In this document: one piece after another, positions 51,529 to 60,719 of the stretch
How positions within the stretch are numbered: position 1 is the first letter of the stretch
Layout of the letters: every line of letters begins with the position of its first letter
Assembly: GCF_003148745.1 (NCBI RefSeq)
Contig: NZ_QGGU01000004.1
Coordinates: 282,004 to 346,003, forward strand
Length of the DNA stretch: 64,000 bases
Reading direction: 5' to 3'
From: Pleionea mediterranea
GTDB lineage: Bacteria; Pseudomonadota; Gammaproteobacteria; Enterobacterales; Kangiellaceae
Notes under the pieces: generated by a model
Told to the model about the DNA's origin: nothing
Seen by the model: the letters and a program-made list of their open reading frames with translations, nothing else
The model's database searches: none
Made by a program: the position numbers and the translations under genes

Positions 51529-51960
51529 TGTAAAAATTTAGACTGTCCTTACTCTGACAATGAAAGTAGCTCTAGGCAAGCGATCAGTATAGCTTTTTCA
51601 TAGATGATTCTTTTGGTTTCAGAGTGACTCAATTAAGCTCAAAATCATTCATGCCGCACACATCCACTGGCATGGACGCCAGTGGAAGTTATTGTCAGCC
51701 ATGGAAGGCTGTCAATAACGGTGTGTTGACAGGTATGAGTGATTTTGAGGAACCCGAAGGGCTTAATTGTTGGAACGCAGGGCCTTTTGCCTTCTTTTTG
51801 GCTCTTGAAAAAGAAGGTCGCCCAGAAAGGCGAAACAAAGACCATGAAATAAAAGTAAATGTTAATCTGTTTTTTGGATTTATATAACTAAAATATTGGC
51901 TGTTCAGTTAAATAGTGTTCTTTTTATTCCATATTGCTGTGAGATCGAGTTATACCTTAT
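51529..51960 (+). repeat. Dispersed intergenic structured element, copy B
   Basis: About 432 bp, the second copy of the element at 46531-47054. Core 51621-51762 matches copy A with 4 changes in 142 bp. Of these, A-to-G in the outer stem turns an A-U pair into G-U, and T-to-C in the first hairpin turns U-G into C-G, so pairing is kept. The 3' module TGCCTTCTTTTTGGCTCTTG, AAAAAGAAGGTCGCCC follows, with shared AT-rich ends (GTTATACCTTAT). It begins 17 bases after the apaH stop. Confidence 0.75.
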
Positions 51961-52097
51961 GTAAAAATAAAAGTTTTAAATTAAGCTCGTTTAAAATAGA
52001 ACAATCCAAGAAAGATAGCTTTCCCATAAAATTCTTTTAAAAAAAGATTACTTTATTAAACTGATTACGTTGCAAAAAAAATCAACCGGAAATAGAA

Positions 52098-53447
52098 ATG
52101 CCTGTAAAAGATATCCCTGAAAAAGAGTACCCTGCAAAAGATATCCCTTTAAAAGAGTGCCCTGAAAAAGAGTACCCTGACAGTTATTACGCAGCAACCC
52201 GAAACCAACATTCGTCTTATCCAGAACTTGAACAATCGCTGGATGCGGAAGTTTGTATTATAGGCGGTGGTTACGCCGGATTAATGACCGCGCTTGGGTT
52301 AATCGAGCGAGGCGTTAACAATGTTGTTTTATTGGAAAAACATCGGGTTGGTTGGGGCGCTTCTGGTCGTAATGGCGGTTTTGTGTTTGGCGGCTATTCG
52401 CTAAGTCCCCAGCGCTTGATCAAGCAGGTTGGTTTAGAGCAGGCGCGAGCTCTTTATCAGTTCACACAATCGGCGGTTAATTTAATTCGACAAAGGATCG
52501 ATAAGTACCTGATAAATTGTGATCGAGTTGACGACGGAGTTATTCTAGCAAACTGGTTTAAGCAGCAAGATGATCTGCATCAACTGCAAGACTTTATGGC
52601 CAGTAAAATGTCGGTGGATTGGCAGTATTTGTCGCCAGAAAAGCTATCTGAGAAAATTCACAGCGAGCGTTATTGCGGTGGATTGTTTGAACCCAATGCG
52701 ATGCATTTTCATCCACTTAATTATGCATTGGGTATTGCGGAACAAATTGTTTCAGCCGGTGGAAAAATATTTGAACAAACCGGTGTTATCAATGTTGATG
52801 ACAAGGCTGCGGTTAAAAAAGTTATTACCGAACAGGGCGTGATCAATTGCAAGCATGTGGTAATGACCGGTGGCGGTTATGTGGATAAAGCCATGCCCGC
52901 TTTAAAACGTAGTGTGTTGCCCATTGCTACCTATGTGATGGCGACCGAACCGCTGGGTGAGAAGCTCAATGATTGTTTGTCGACGCGCGCAGCTATTTAC
53001 GACACCCGTTTTGCCTTCGATTATTATCGACCATTAAAGGATACTCGATTGTTGTGGGGTGGGCGCATCAGTGCACGAACACTTGAACCGTCAAACTTAA
53101 AGCAGGCGTTGCATAAGGATATGATTAAAGTGTTTCCGTCATTATCGTCGTCAAAGGTTGATTATGTATGGCAGGGCTATATGGGCTATGCCCGTCACGA
53201 GATGGCTCAAATTGGTCAGCTCTCATCAAATGTCTGGTTTTGTAATGGATTTGGCGGTCATGGCGTAGCGCCAACAACCGCCGCAGGTGAAATTATTGCA
53301 TCCGCAATTGCGAGCAATGATACAACTTATCAACAGTTTGAGTCTTGGCGATTGCCCTGGAACGGCGGGCCATTTGGTCCAGCCGCTGCACAGCTGAGTT
53401 ATTGGTGGTATCAATTAAAAGATTGGTATAAAGATAAGCTGGATTAA
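52098..53447 (+). CDS. FAD-dependent amine oxidase (PuuB/gamma-glutamylputrescine oxidase-like)
   Basis: 449 residues. The FAD-binding motif CIIGGGYAGLMTALGLIE lies near residue 52, followed by LLEKHRVGWGASGRNGGFVF and a C-terminal FNGFGGHGVAPTTAAGE-type (FCNGFGGHGVAPTTAAG) closing motif. YPDSYYAATRNQH before the fold is the normal start region of this family. Here it is preceded by about 27 extra residues made of tandem units (KDIPEKEYPAKDIPLKECPE), encoded by roughly 15-base repeats. A role in polyamine or amino-acid breakdown is inferred. Confidence 0.85.
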   Translation: MPVKDIPEKEYPAKDIPLKECPEKEYPDSYYAATRNQHSSYPELEQSLDAEVCIIGGGYAGLMTALGLIERGVNNVVLLEKHRVGWGASGRNGGFVFGGYSLSPQRLIKQVGLEQARALYQFTQSAVNLIRQRIDKYLINCDRVDDGVILANWFKQQDDLHQLQDFMASKMSVDWQYLSPEKLSEKIHSERYCGGLFEPNAMHFHPLNYALGIAEQIVSAGGKIFEQTGVINVDDKAAVKKVITEQGVINCKHVVMTGGGYVDKAMPALKRSVLPIATYVMATEPLGEKLNDCLSTRAAIYDTRFAFDYYRPLKDTRLLWGGRISARTLEPSNLKQALHKDMIKVFPSLSSSKVDYVWQGYMGYARHEMAQIGQLSSNVWFCNGFGGHGVAPTTAAGEIIASAIASNDTTYQQFESWRLPWNGGPFGPAAAQLSYWWYQLKDWYKDKLD

Positions 53448-53498
53448 ACCGTCATTAGTTAATTTAAATAATGAAGGTTTGAATATCCATATTATTTA

Positions 53499-53620
53499 AG
53501 GTTTTCAGTTCTCGAAAATGATTTTGGTACAGGGATAATGGTTCGCACAAAAAGATGTGCAAACCCTACGTGAATATTATAAGAACTATCTTTTTTAGTA
53601 GGGTGCGCATTTGCGCACCT
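53499..53620 (+). repeat. Palindromic intergenic repeat unit, copy 1
   Basis: About 122 bp: GGTTTTCAGTTCTCGAAAATG, then GGTTCGCAC...GTGCAAACCCTACG, a variable 20-odd bases, and GTAGGGTGCGCATTTGCGCACC. AACCCTAC pairs with GTAGGGT, and GGTGCGCA with TGCGCACC. It is nearly identical in its middle part to copy 3 of the tandem run at 54014-54460, from which it is separated by one small gene. Confidence 0.75.
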
Positions 53621-53679
53621 TTTTACTATAACTTTAAGATGTGAATTTTAATATCAATAATTAGCAAATGAATTGATTA

Positions 53680-53985
53680 ATGACTCAGTATAAAATAAAA
53701 AATATTGCACTATTATCGGGTGTTATTGCGGTAATGATAGGGCTGTTAACATTTACAGTCAGTTGGCTGCTGTGGGATCTTTCTACGGGGCCGATGCCGG
53801 GCTATGAGCTGTTACTGTTTCCCGGTAATTTAACACTTGTATACATATGGCACCCCTTATTTACCGAAGAAATAAATCTTATTCCAAAACTTATACTGAT
53901 GTTGATGGGGCAGTTTACAGTGGTTTTCTGTTTTGTTGGAGCTCTTATATGGGTTGTCAGAAAAATATTTAACAAAACCCTGTAG
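53680..53985 (+). CDS. Small hypothetical membrane protein between repeat copies
   Basis: 101 residues, two membrane segments (IALLSGVIAVMIGLLTFTVS and LILMLMGQFTVVFCFVGALI) around a periplasmic or cytoplasmic loop (GPMPGYELLLFPGNLTLVYI). The start at ATG 53680 lacks a strong ribosome site. It is the only gene-like frame between copy 1 and the tandem copies of the palindromic repeat. Unrecognised; moderate doubt that it is expressed. Confidence 0.45.
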   Translation: MTQYKIKNIALLSGVIAVMIGLLTFTVSWLLWDLSTGPMPGYELLLFPGNLTLVYIWHPLFTEEINLIPKLILMLMGQFTVVFCFVGALIWVVRKIFNKTL

Positions 53986-54013
53986 TTGGATTTTTCGCAT
54001 AATTTTTCTTGTG

Positions 54014-54460
54014 TTTTTCTCGTAAGTGGTTTTGGTATTAGGATTAATGGTTCGCACAAAAGACGTGCAAACCCTACGAGAGTAATATCAGAGTTATCAG
54101 CTTTGGTAGGGTGCGCATTTTGCGCACCTTCTTAGGTTTGCAGTTTTCGAAAATGATTTTGATATAGGGATAATGGTTCGCACAAAAAAATGTGCAAACC
54201 CTACGTGAATATTATAAGAACTATCTTTTTAGTAGGGTGCGCATTTTACGCACCGTTTTAGGTTTTCAGTTCTCGAAATTGATTTTGGTATAGGGATATT
54301 GGTTCGCACAAAAGACGTGCAAACCCTACGCGAAGTATGTAAGCGCTCTCTCTTTTGGTAGGGTGCGCATTTTGCGCACCTTTTTAGGTTTTCAGTTCTC
54401 GAAAAAATTATTTTGATATAGAGATAATGGTTCGCACAAAAAATGTACAAACCCTACGAA
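54014..54460 (+). repeat. Tandem palindromic repeats, copies 2-5
   Basis: Four further units with period about 126-127 bp, starting near 54014, 54135, 54261 and 54388; the last is truncated after CCCTACGAA and lacks the GTAGGGTGCGCA half. Each carries GGTTCGCACAAA, GTGCAAACCCTACG and (except the last) TAGGGTGCGCATTTTGCGCACC. The central 20-odd bases differ among copies. Small frames on the minus strand here are by-products of the repeat. Confidence 0.75.
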
Positions 54461-54504
54461 TTAGGAAAGAACTTTTTCAGAATCGTTATAAAAATATAAT
54501 TTAA

Positions 54505-55860
54505 TTATTTTTGTGGCCGCAAACAATCAGGCGTTGTTTCTAACGGCAAAAGCGGAATAATATCCATTATCGCTTTAATATTATCACCGTGTTGATTAAA
54601 CCAGACTCGTCCGCTGTAGCCGGAGTAGCTAAAATTTTTGTGTGTTTTATACAGTTTTACTATGTCCGGATAATCGAGATGAGAAATAGGATGTCCGTTA
54701 CCAGCAATTTTATTGACCGCTGCTTTTAAGTCTATGTCGTAGTGCAGTTCTAATTGTTTTGCCATCGCAATAATAACAATAGCGTCGTAAATATAAGCGG
54801 CATCAAATGCAGCGGAATCTACATTAAGCAGTGAGGTTATTTTATTGCGAATTTCCGGATCAAGTTCTGCCGGAGTCGATACATAGGTTAAGGTGCAATG
54901 ATAAATATCACCAAGGTTGGCGTTCAGTAAGTAGGTTGGTTTGGCGGTATCCGCAGCCAGTATAAGTGGAAAATCACCTTTCCAGTGCTCACTGATTTTT
55001 CTTAATATGTCAGTCATTTGGTGGTTGGCCAGAGTGATAATAATTGCGGTATAGCCTTGTGCCTGAATGTTAGAAACTTCTTCACTCAGGTTCATGCCTT
55101 CAATGTCCACCAACGAACTTAAAGTTAAGTCGTCAACTTTGGTATCTGGATGCATCTGCATCAATTTTTTTATGCCACTGCCAATCTCCTGACTGTAAAT
55201 ATCGCGTCCTTTAATAACAAAAACTTTTTTATGGTTCAGTTTATTGTGTACATGGTTAACCATCTGCTCGACTTGTTGATGATTATTGGCAATCATGCGC
55301 CAAAAAGGTGCGTCGCCCGCCAACTCACTTAACTTAACTGCAGATGCACCTTGTGTGATTAGAGGAACAGAATGATTGCTGAGCACCTGCTCTAATATAT
55401 AGGCAACGCTGGTTGATGTGGCTGGGCCAAACAGCGCCTGTGCCTGATATTGTTCTATCAGTGTTTTTGCCAGTTCTGCAGAGACGGGTGTGTTTTCTTC
55501 ATCATCGGCACGAATCATTACCAGCCGTTTGCCATTAATACCACCATATTTATTAATGTGTTGAGTGGCCAAGTCTGCTGCGGCAATAATTTCACCTGAA
55601 TAAGCCGGAAAACTGCTGATGGGCGCTAAAATGCCAAAGTTAATGGTGTGCTCGGAAATTTTATTGGTATCGGACTGAAAAATGCCTTTTTGACTGTAGT
55701 GCTCAGTCAAAGGAATATTCATTAATTCCTGCAGGCTTAATGAAATAATCTCATCGTTATTTTTTGCAATAGCGGTTGACGAAAATACAAATAAACCCGC
55801 TGTTAACAGCGCAAACCGCCGGGTAAATTTAAATAACGATGTTTTAATCAGTTTTAACAT
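54505..55860 (-). CDS. Periplasmic ligand-binding protein (Leu/Ile/Val-binding type)
   Basis: 451 residues with a signal peptide ending STAIA. After an unusual segment (NDEIISLSLQELMNIPLTEH) comes a Peripla_BP_6 fold: INFGILAPISSFPAYSGEII, INKYGGINGKRLVMIRADDE, ALFGPATSTSVAYILEQVLS, VFVIKGRDIYSQEIGSG, and a C-terminal SYSGYSGRVWFNQHGDN. It should bind an amino acid, amide or similar ligand in the periplasm. No ABC permease or ATPase genes adjoin it, so it may serve a sensor or a distant transporter. Monocistronic in appearance. Confidence 0.85.
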   Translation of the reverse strand: MLKLIKTSLFKFTRRFALLTAGLFVFSSTAIAKNNDEIISLSLQELMNIPLTEHYSQKGIFQSDTNKISEHTINFGILAPISSFPAYSGEIIAAADLATQHINKYGGINGKRLVMIRADDEENTPVSAELAKTLIEQYQAQALFGPATSTSVAYILEQVLSNHSVPLITQGASAVKLSELAGDAPFWRMIANNHQQVEQMVNHVHNKLNHKKVFVIKGRDIYSQEIGSGIKKLMQMHPDTKVDDLTLSSLVDIEGMNLSEEVSNIQAQGYTAIIITLANHQMTDILRKISEHWKGDFPLILAADTAKPTYLLNANLGDIYHCTLTYVSTPAELDPEIRNKITSLLNVDSAAFDAAYIYDAIVIIAMAKQLELHYDIDLKAAVNKIAGNGHPISHLDYPDIVKLYKTHKNFSYSGYSGRVWFNQHGDNIKAIMDIIPLLPLETTPDCLRPQK

Positions 55861-56036
55861 GCCTATATCAACTCTTTCGCTTTAATTCTTATAGCTTAAA
55901 AGGTTTTAATAAGGAGTATTATGACAATACCCTGATACGGTATATGTGACGCCTGCCCTTATAATAAACAATTTAGTATAAATGCTTGCTAAATGAGACA
56001 TTCGTTTTTGTAATTGAATATTCAGATTAAAAAGTT

Positions 56037-56873
56037 TTAATCACTTACTTTTTTAACCAGATTATCGTCAATCACTATGACTTTTTCTTTATAGAGTTTG
56101 CCTAATGCTGTTTTGTATTGCTTTTTACTGACCCCAAAAACTTTAGCAATAATATCCGGTGAGCTCTTATCGGAAATGGCTAAAACCCCATCATTTTTGT
56201 TAATTTCAGCCAGTATTTTTTCTGCCAGAGCATCACGGCCGGCAAGGCCGGGTTTTTGAAGCGTAATATCCAGTTTTTGATCGGCACGAATATTTTTAAT
56301 ATAGCCGGTCAGTTTTTGGCCGTACTTTACTTTTTTGTGCAGATCGTCGTTATGGACCATACCGAGATATTGATGATCGATAATCGCTTTAATTCCCAGA
56401 TCGGTTTTATCGGTAATCACCAGATCCACGCGATCACCAACGCTAAAACTGTGCGAGGTTTTATCGAGAAACTTTTCAATTTTTGTGGATGCAACAACGC
56501 GGCCATCGGCTTTGTTCTGATAGATATAAACCACCGGAGACTGGCCTTCTTTTAACGGTTTACTTTGCTCGGCATAAGGCACCAGCAAATCTTTTGGTAA
56601 ACCCCAGTCAAGAAACGCCCCAACATTATTCACTTCTACGACAGTAAGGCGAGCAAATTCACCAACCCGGGCCATTGCTTGGTTGTCGGTGGTTTTATAT
56701 TCGCCTTCAGAGTCCTGGTAGATAAATACACTGACGATGTCACCCACATCGGCATCGTTAGGAAGCAATGAGTTATTGGCAAAAACCAGTTGCTGCTCAC
56801 CAGCATTTAAATAAGCGCCAAAGGGTGTTTTTTCGACAATAACAAGTTGATTGATTTGACCGGGCTTTACCAT
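56037..56873 (-). CDS. CvfB/YitL-family S1 RNA-binding protein
   Basis: 278 residues from ATG 56873 (MVKPGQINQLVIVEKTPFGA), with GGA 7 bases upstream; the open frame extends further but not plausibly. Several S1-like OB segments are visible (ARLTVVEVNNVGAFLDWGLP, KDLLVPYAEQ, GDRVDLVITDKTDLGIKAII, GQKLTGYIKNIRADQKLDIT). A C-terminal winged helix follows (SSPDIIAKVFGVSKKQYKTA). Family members bind RNA and affect expression broadly in other bacteria. Confidence 0.88.
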   Translation of the reverse strand: MVKPGQINQLVIVEKTPFGAYLNAGEQQLVFANNSLLPNDADVGDIVSVFIYQDSEGEYKTTDNQAMARVGEFARLTVVEVNNVGAFLDWGLPKDLLVPYAEQSKPLKEGQSPVVYIYQNKADGRVVASTKIEKFLDKTSHSFSVGDRVDLVITDKTDLGIKAIIDHQYLGMVHNDDLHKKVKYGQKLTGYIKNIRADQKLDITLQKPGLAGRDALAEKILAEINKNDGVLAISDKSSPDIIAKVFGVSKKQYKTALGKLYKEKVIVIDDNLVKKVSD

Positions 56874-57004
56874 AAAAAATTCCACAAAATAATAAGGCGT
56901 ACTGATATCAAACACAGTGTTGATCAGCAAGGCCAGAGATCTTAACGATGATGATAGTCATAATTAATAATAGTTACTCTAATGATAGCACGCCAACAGG
57001 CTTG

Positions 57005-58207
57005 TCAGGCAGAAGTTTGACCGGGAACGGGTATCCGTCGCCATTTCACCAGGCTTTGCACGACGGCAGTAATAGCAACGCTTGTGGCGACTATTAGGGC
57101 AAAGGGCAATGCCGTACCATCATGCAACAGGGAGAGAGCAAGGCCGGCAAATGCGCCGCTGCCAAATTTAAGGCTGCCAATTACTGCGGTGGCTGTTCCC
57201 GAGTTGTTTGGAAAACTCAGCAGCACTAATGCATCGGAATTGGTGGAGACCATAATTAAATTGGCCATTAAAAATAATAAAGCGGTGACAAGCCATACCA
57301 CCGAAGCTCCACTGGCCACCACATAGAGTAGACAGGCTGCAGAAAATACGGCATTAATCAGCGCAATTCGCAGCATTTTAAGTGTCCCTATGCGTGAGAC
57401 AAGTCGCGCATTAATAAAGTTACCGCACATCAATGCAACAACATTGCTGCCGAACAAAATTCCAAAGGTTTGTTCGGATAATTCATACACCGATATATAA
57501 ACAAAGGACACCGAAGTGATATAGGTGAAAAAAGAAAAGGTGGTGACCATAGTGGTTAGCAAAAATGGGTAACAATGACGATTCGAAAATACAATCCGAT
57601 AGCTTTTTACAATGCTGTGCAGCAGTCGATGATCCTGTTTCGGTTTAGGTGGCAAAAAGGGAAACTTTGCCATGGCGATCATCAAGATTACAAATCCGTA
57701 AACGGACAACACAATAAAAATTTTCGGCCAGTCGGTAAAGGATAAAATCAGGCTGCCGATGGTTGGTGCAAGCATTGGCGCTATCATCATCGCCATAGAC
57801 ACATAGGCCATACCTTTGGCCGTGTCTTTGCCAAATAAATCGCGAATAGTGCCAGGTACAACAACGGTTGCGGCGCCGCCAAAAATGGCCTGCAGTAATC
57901 TGAGTGTAATAAACCATTCAATACTGGGCGCAAAAGCCAGTGCCAGACTGGTTAAAATAAATCCGGATAACCCTGCAATGAGAAAAAATTTTCGACCAAA
58001 ATGATCCGCCATAGGACCAAAGGTCAGCATACCGAGCGCATAACCCGCTAAAAAGATGCTTAATGACATCTGTACCTGGCTGATGCCAGTCGAAAAGTCG
58101 TCAGTCATGCCCGGCATGGCGGGCAGGTACATATCAATTGCCAGTGGAGTGATGGCAAAAATGGCCGCAAACAGCGGCAGGTAAGATAGCGGTGAGCGCT
58201 GCGTCAC
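57005..58207 (-). CDS. Bcr/CflA-family multidrug efflux MFS transporter
   Basis: 400 residues with twelve membrane segments. Start GTG 58207 overlaps the stop of the MaoC gene (TAGTG). Family signatures: PLAIDMYLPAMPGMTDDFST, LAGYALGMLTFGPMADHFGR, RLLQAIFGGAATVVVPGTIR, APTIGSLILSFTDW. Exports drugs such as bicyclomycin-like or chloramphenicol-like compounds in exchange for protons; actual substrate unknown. Confidence 0.92.
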   Translation of the reverse strand: MTQRSPLSYLPLFAAIFAITPLAIDMYLPAMPGMTDDFSTGISQVQMSLSIFLAGYALGMLTFGPMADHFGRKFFLIAGLSGFILTSLALAFAPSIEWFITLRLLQAIFGGAATVVVPGTIRDLFGKDTAKGMAYVSMAMMIAPMLAPTIGSLILSFTDWPKIFIVLSVYGFVILMIAMAKFPFLPPKPKQDHRLLHSIVKSYRIVFSNRHCYPFLLTTMVTTFSFFTYITSVSFVYISVYELSEQTFGILFGSNVVALMCGNFINARLVSRIGTLKMLRIALINAVFSAACLLYVVASGASVVWLVTALLFLMANLIMVSTNSDALVLLSFPNNSGTATAVIGSLKFGSGAFAGLALSLLHDGTALPFALIVATSVAITAVVQSLVKWRRIPVPGQTSA

Positions 58208-58878
58208 TAAAAGTAGAGTCTTAAAACGGTTTGAGCCACGCAGGCGAGGCGCTTACTGTTTTCCACTTCAATGCTCACCTCATTCACCACCTCGATGCTG
58301 CGCTTCATTGGGGTGAGATCTATCATGGTGGTGCGGGCGCGTACCCGAGAACCCGATTTAACCGGAAAAGGAAAGCGAACCTGATTCAGACCGTAATTGA
58401 CCACCATTTTTGCGTCGGGGTACAAGTTATTATCACTGTCTACGGCATCAGTTAATGTTGGGATCAGCGATAACGTTAAAAAGCCATGAGCAATGGTCGT
58501 TTTAAACGGGGATTCGCTTTGCGCCCGTTCCGGATCGGTGTGGATCCATTGGCGATCGCCAGTGACTTCGGCAAATTGATCAATACAGGCCTGATCGACG
58601 GTAAACCAGTCGCCAACAAAGGTTTCCTGGCCAATTTTTTGTTGCAGATCGTTATAGACTTTTGCCGCTTCCGGAATTTGAATAATGGGTTTATCAGCCT
58701 GCTCGTCATCTTCGGAAGGTTTGAACAGGGATATCCATGGATTATTCATGGTGTTGGCGATGGTTTGCGTCACTTTATCAGACCAGTTTTTAAACTGGGG
58801 CTCCAGCTTGGCAATAAACTCAGCGTTATTTTTTTGTAACTGTTCTCGTTTTTCTCGAATGAACTCTAATACGCGCAT
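58207..58878 (-). CDS. MaoC-like hot-dog dehydratase
   Basis: 223 residues from ATG 58878 (MRVLEFIREKREQLQKNN), GGA 7 bases upstream. The N-terminal 75 residues are helical and charged. The C-terminal hot-dog fold is WFTVDQACIDQFAEVTGDRQ, WIHTDPERAQSESPFKTTIA, HGFLTLSLI, with the Asp/His hydratase motif in that block. Members hydrate enoyl-CoA substrates such as (R)-specific trans-2-enoyl-CoA; the substrate is not known. Overlaps the MFS gene by one base, so coupled. Confidence 0.88.
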   Translation of the reverse strand: MRVLEFIREKREQLQKNNAEFIAKLEPQFKNWSDKVTQTIANTMNNPWISLFKPSEDDEQADKPIIQIPEAAKVYNDLQQKIGQETFVGDWFTVDQACIDQFAEVTGDRQWIHTDPERAQSESPFKTTIAHGFLTLSLIPTLTDAVDSDNNLYPDAKMVVNYGLNQVRFPFPVKSGSRVRARTTMIDLTPMKRSIEVVNEVSIEVENSKRLACVAQTVLRLYF

Positions 58879-59197
58879 GGTGTATTCCAACCGATCATTT
58901 ATATTCCATGGATTAACAGGGTGTATCATCGTTATGTTTATGTCTGAAAAAATAATGCCATTTCAGCGAACACTTGTGAGGCGAAAAATAGCGTCAGACA
59001 GGGCGATTTTACACTAAATCAGCGTCGCTGTGTCAGGCTTGTTGGCTTAATTATAGTTTTACTTATTCATCAGAGTTATTGTTTCTATCCTACAGAGAGT
59101 GTTTCATTGTTACAGACAGAGGATCACAAACACGCTCTCATGTATGGTAAAACACTATAATCATCAGCTGCTGATAAATTAAGGAGTATCAATCATC

Positions 59198-59935
59198 ATG
59201 GCTTACGATAATTTGAACGATGAGCAACTCAGAGTCATTGGCTGTTTACTGGAAAAAGAAGTTACTACGCCGGATCATTACCCATTATCAATTAATGCGC
59301 TAACCAATGCCTGCAATCAAAAAAGCAATCGAGATCCTGTGGTTAATTACAGTGAGCAACAGGTTCAACAAGTCATTAATCAATTGGAATTAAGGCATCT
59401 GGTGTCTTCTACATCGGGCTTTGGCAGCCGTGTTACCAAATACAAACATCGATTTTGCAATACGGAACTGGGGGATTTTCGACTTAACAATAAAGAAAAA
59501 GCCATTATTTGTGTGTTATTTTTAAGAGGCGCACAAACACCCGGCGAGCTGCGCAGTCGAACGCAGCGTTTGTGTGAGTTTGCCACTGTGCAGGACGTTG
59601 AACAAACATTAATGGCAATGGCCAGCAGAGATAAACCCTTGGTTGTACAGTGCGAGCGTCAGGCGGGAAAACGAGAGTCACGCTGGTTGCATTTGCTGGG
59701 CGTTGAATCTGAGCGATCTGAAATAGGCGAACAGGGTTTTAGTGACCAGAAATCACATGAGCAGGATTCAAATGCACCTCAGCCAATAAAACAAATGTCA
59801 GACGAACAAATGCATTCAGCAAATAGCAATAGTCATCTTAATACAGAAGCTCACATGGTCAAACTGGAGCAACGTATTGAACAGTTGGAACAGCAGGTTC
59901 AACGTTTAGCTGAACAACTTCGAGAATTGCAGTAA
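59198..59935 (+). CDS. yceH: YceH family protein (UPF0502, DUF480)
   Basis: 245 residues. The conserved DUF480 part (about 1-165): LNDEQLRVIGCLLEKEVTTP, DHYPLSINALTNACNQKSNR, FLRGAQTPGELRSRTQRL, GKRESRWLHLLG; two winged-helix-like folds. The rest is a Gln/Ser-rich linker and a coiled coil (MVKLEQRIEQLEQQVQRLAE). Role unknown. AAGGAG lies 12 bases before the ATG at 59198. Confidence 0.9.
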   Translation: MAYDNLNDEQLRVIGCLLEKEVTTPDHYPLSINALTNACNQKSNRDPVVNYSEQQVQQVINQLELRHLVSSTSGFGSRVTKYKHRFCNTELGDFRLNNKEKAIICVLFLRGAQTPGELRSRTQRLCEFATVQDVEQTLMAMASRDKPLVVQCERQAGKRESRWLHLLGVESERSEIGEQGFSDQKSHEQDSNAPQPIKQMSDEQMHSANSNSHLNTEAHMVKLEQRIEQLEQQVQRLAEQLRELQ

Positions 59936-59979
59936 ACTTATTTCATCAATAATAACCGATTCAAAGAAGAGGAAGGTCT

Positions 59980-60636
59980 ATGTACGGTAATAGTATAAAG
60001 TCAGGATTGATTATTGTATTAATCAGCAGTGTATTATTGGGTTGTCAAAAAAATGATAGCGCTATCGAACAGATTGATGCGTTTATTGCGCAGCAAAAAA
60101 TTGATAAAGCGCGTCCTCAGTGGAAAGAAAATTTAGCCAAACCACCCAAGCTTGAGTTCAGTGATACTAAAAACTATATGTGGTTGCTTAAAACCAATAA
60201 AGGCGACATAAAAATTAAATTAATGCCCTGGGTTGCTCCCATGCATGTTAGCAGCACAATCTATTTAACGCGTATTGGATTTTATGATGGTTTAACGTTT
60301 CACCGGGTTATACCTGATTTTATGGCACAAGGTGGCGATCCAACGGGAATCGGCAGTGGTCACCCCGGCTATAAATACGACGGTGAATTCAGTGACGATG
60401 TCACACACGATAAAGAAGGCATATTAAGCATGGCCAATGCTGGCCCTGGTACCGATGGCAGTCAGTTTTTTATTACCTTTCGACCAACGCCTCATTTAAA
60501 CAATAAGCACACCATTTTTGGTGAAGTGGTATCGGGTATGGAAACATTAAAAGCGATAGAAAAAGCTGGTAGTCGTACCGGACAAACGAAAGAAGATATC
60601 ATTATCGATAAAGCTATGGTTTTGGTTGAGTCTTAA
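59980..60636 (+). CDS. Cyclophilin-type peptidyl-prolyl isomerase lipoprotein
   Basis: 218 residues. A lipoprotein signal ends SSVLLGC, followed by a short linker. Cyclophilin core: FYDGLTFHRVIPDFMAQGGD, PTGIGSGHPGYKYDGEFSDD, GILSMANAGPGTDGSQFFIT, NNKHTIFGEVVSGMETLKAI. Active residues Arg (HRV), Gln (QGGD) and Phe (QFFIT) are present. It folds or isomerises periplasmic proteins, tethered to a membrane. It is 45 bases after yceH. Confidence 0.92.
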   Translation: MYGNSIKSGLIIVLISSVLLGCQKNDSAIEQIDAFIAQQKIDKARPQWKENLAKPPKLEFSDTKNYMWLLKTNKGDIKIKLMPWVAPMHVSSTIYLTRIGFYDGLTFHRVIPDFMAQGGDPTGIGSGHPGYKYDGEFSDDVTHDKEGILSMANAGPGTDGSQFFITFRPTPHLNNKHTIFGEVVSGMETLKAIEKAGSRTGQTKEDIIIDKAMVLVES

Positions 60637-60719
60637 GCAAAGGTTTGACTGCCTTTCAAGAAACACTAAGAAAATAAACTTAAAATAATGACAACAATAA
60701 CAACATCAATGGAAAAAAT

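Noticed and set aside
54229..54450. Minus-strand frame of 73 codons with internal repeats
   Set aside because: It reads straight across the palindromic repeats and its own repeats follow the DNA repeat period; no start signal.
53499..54460. Possible CRISPR array
   Set aside because: The unit is about 126 bp and palindromic with variable middles of only 20-odd bases, the repeats are not short and constant, and no cas genes are present.
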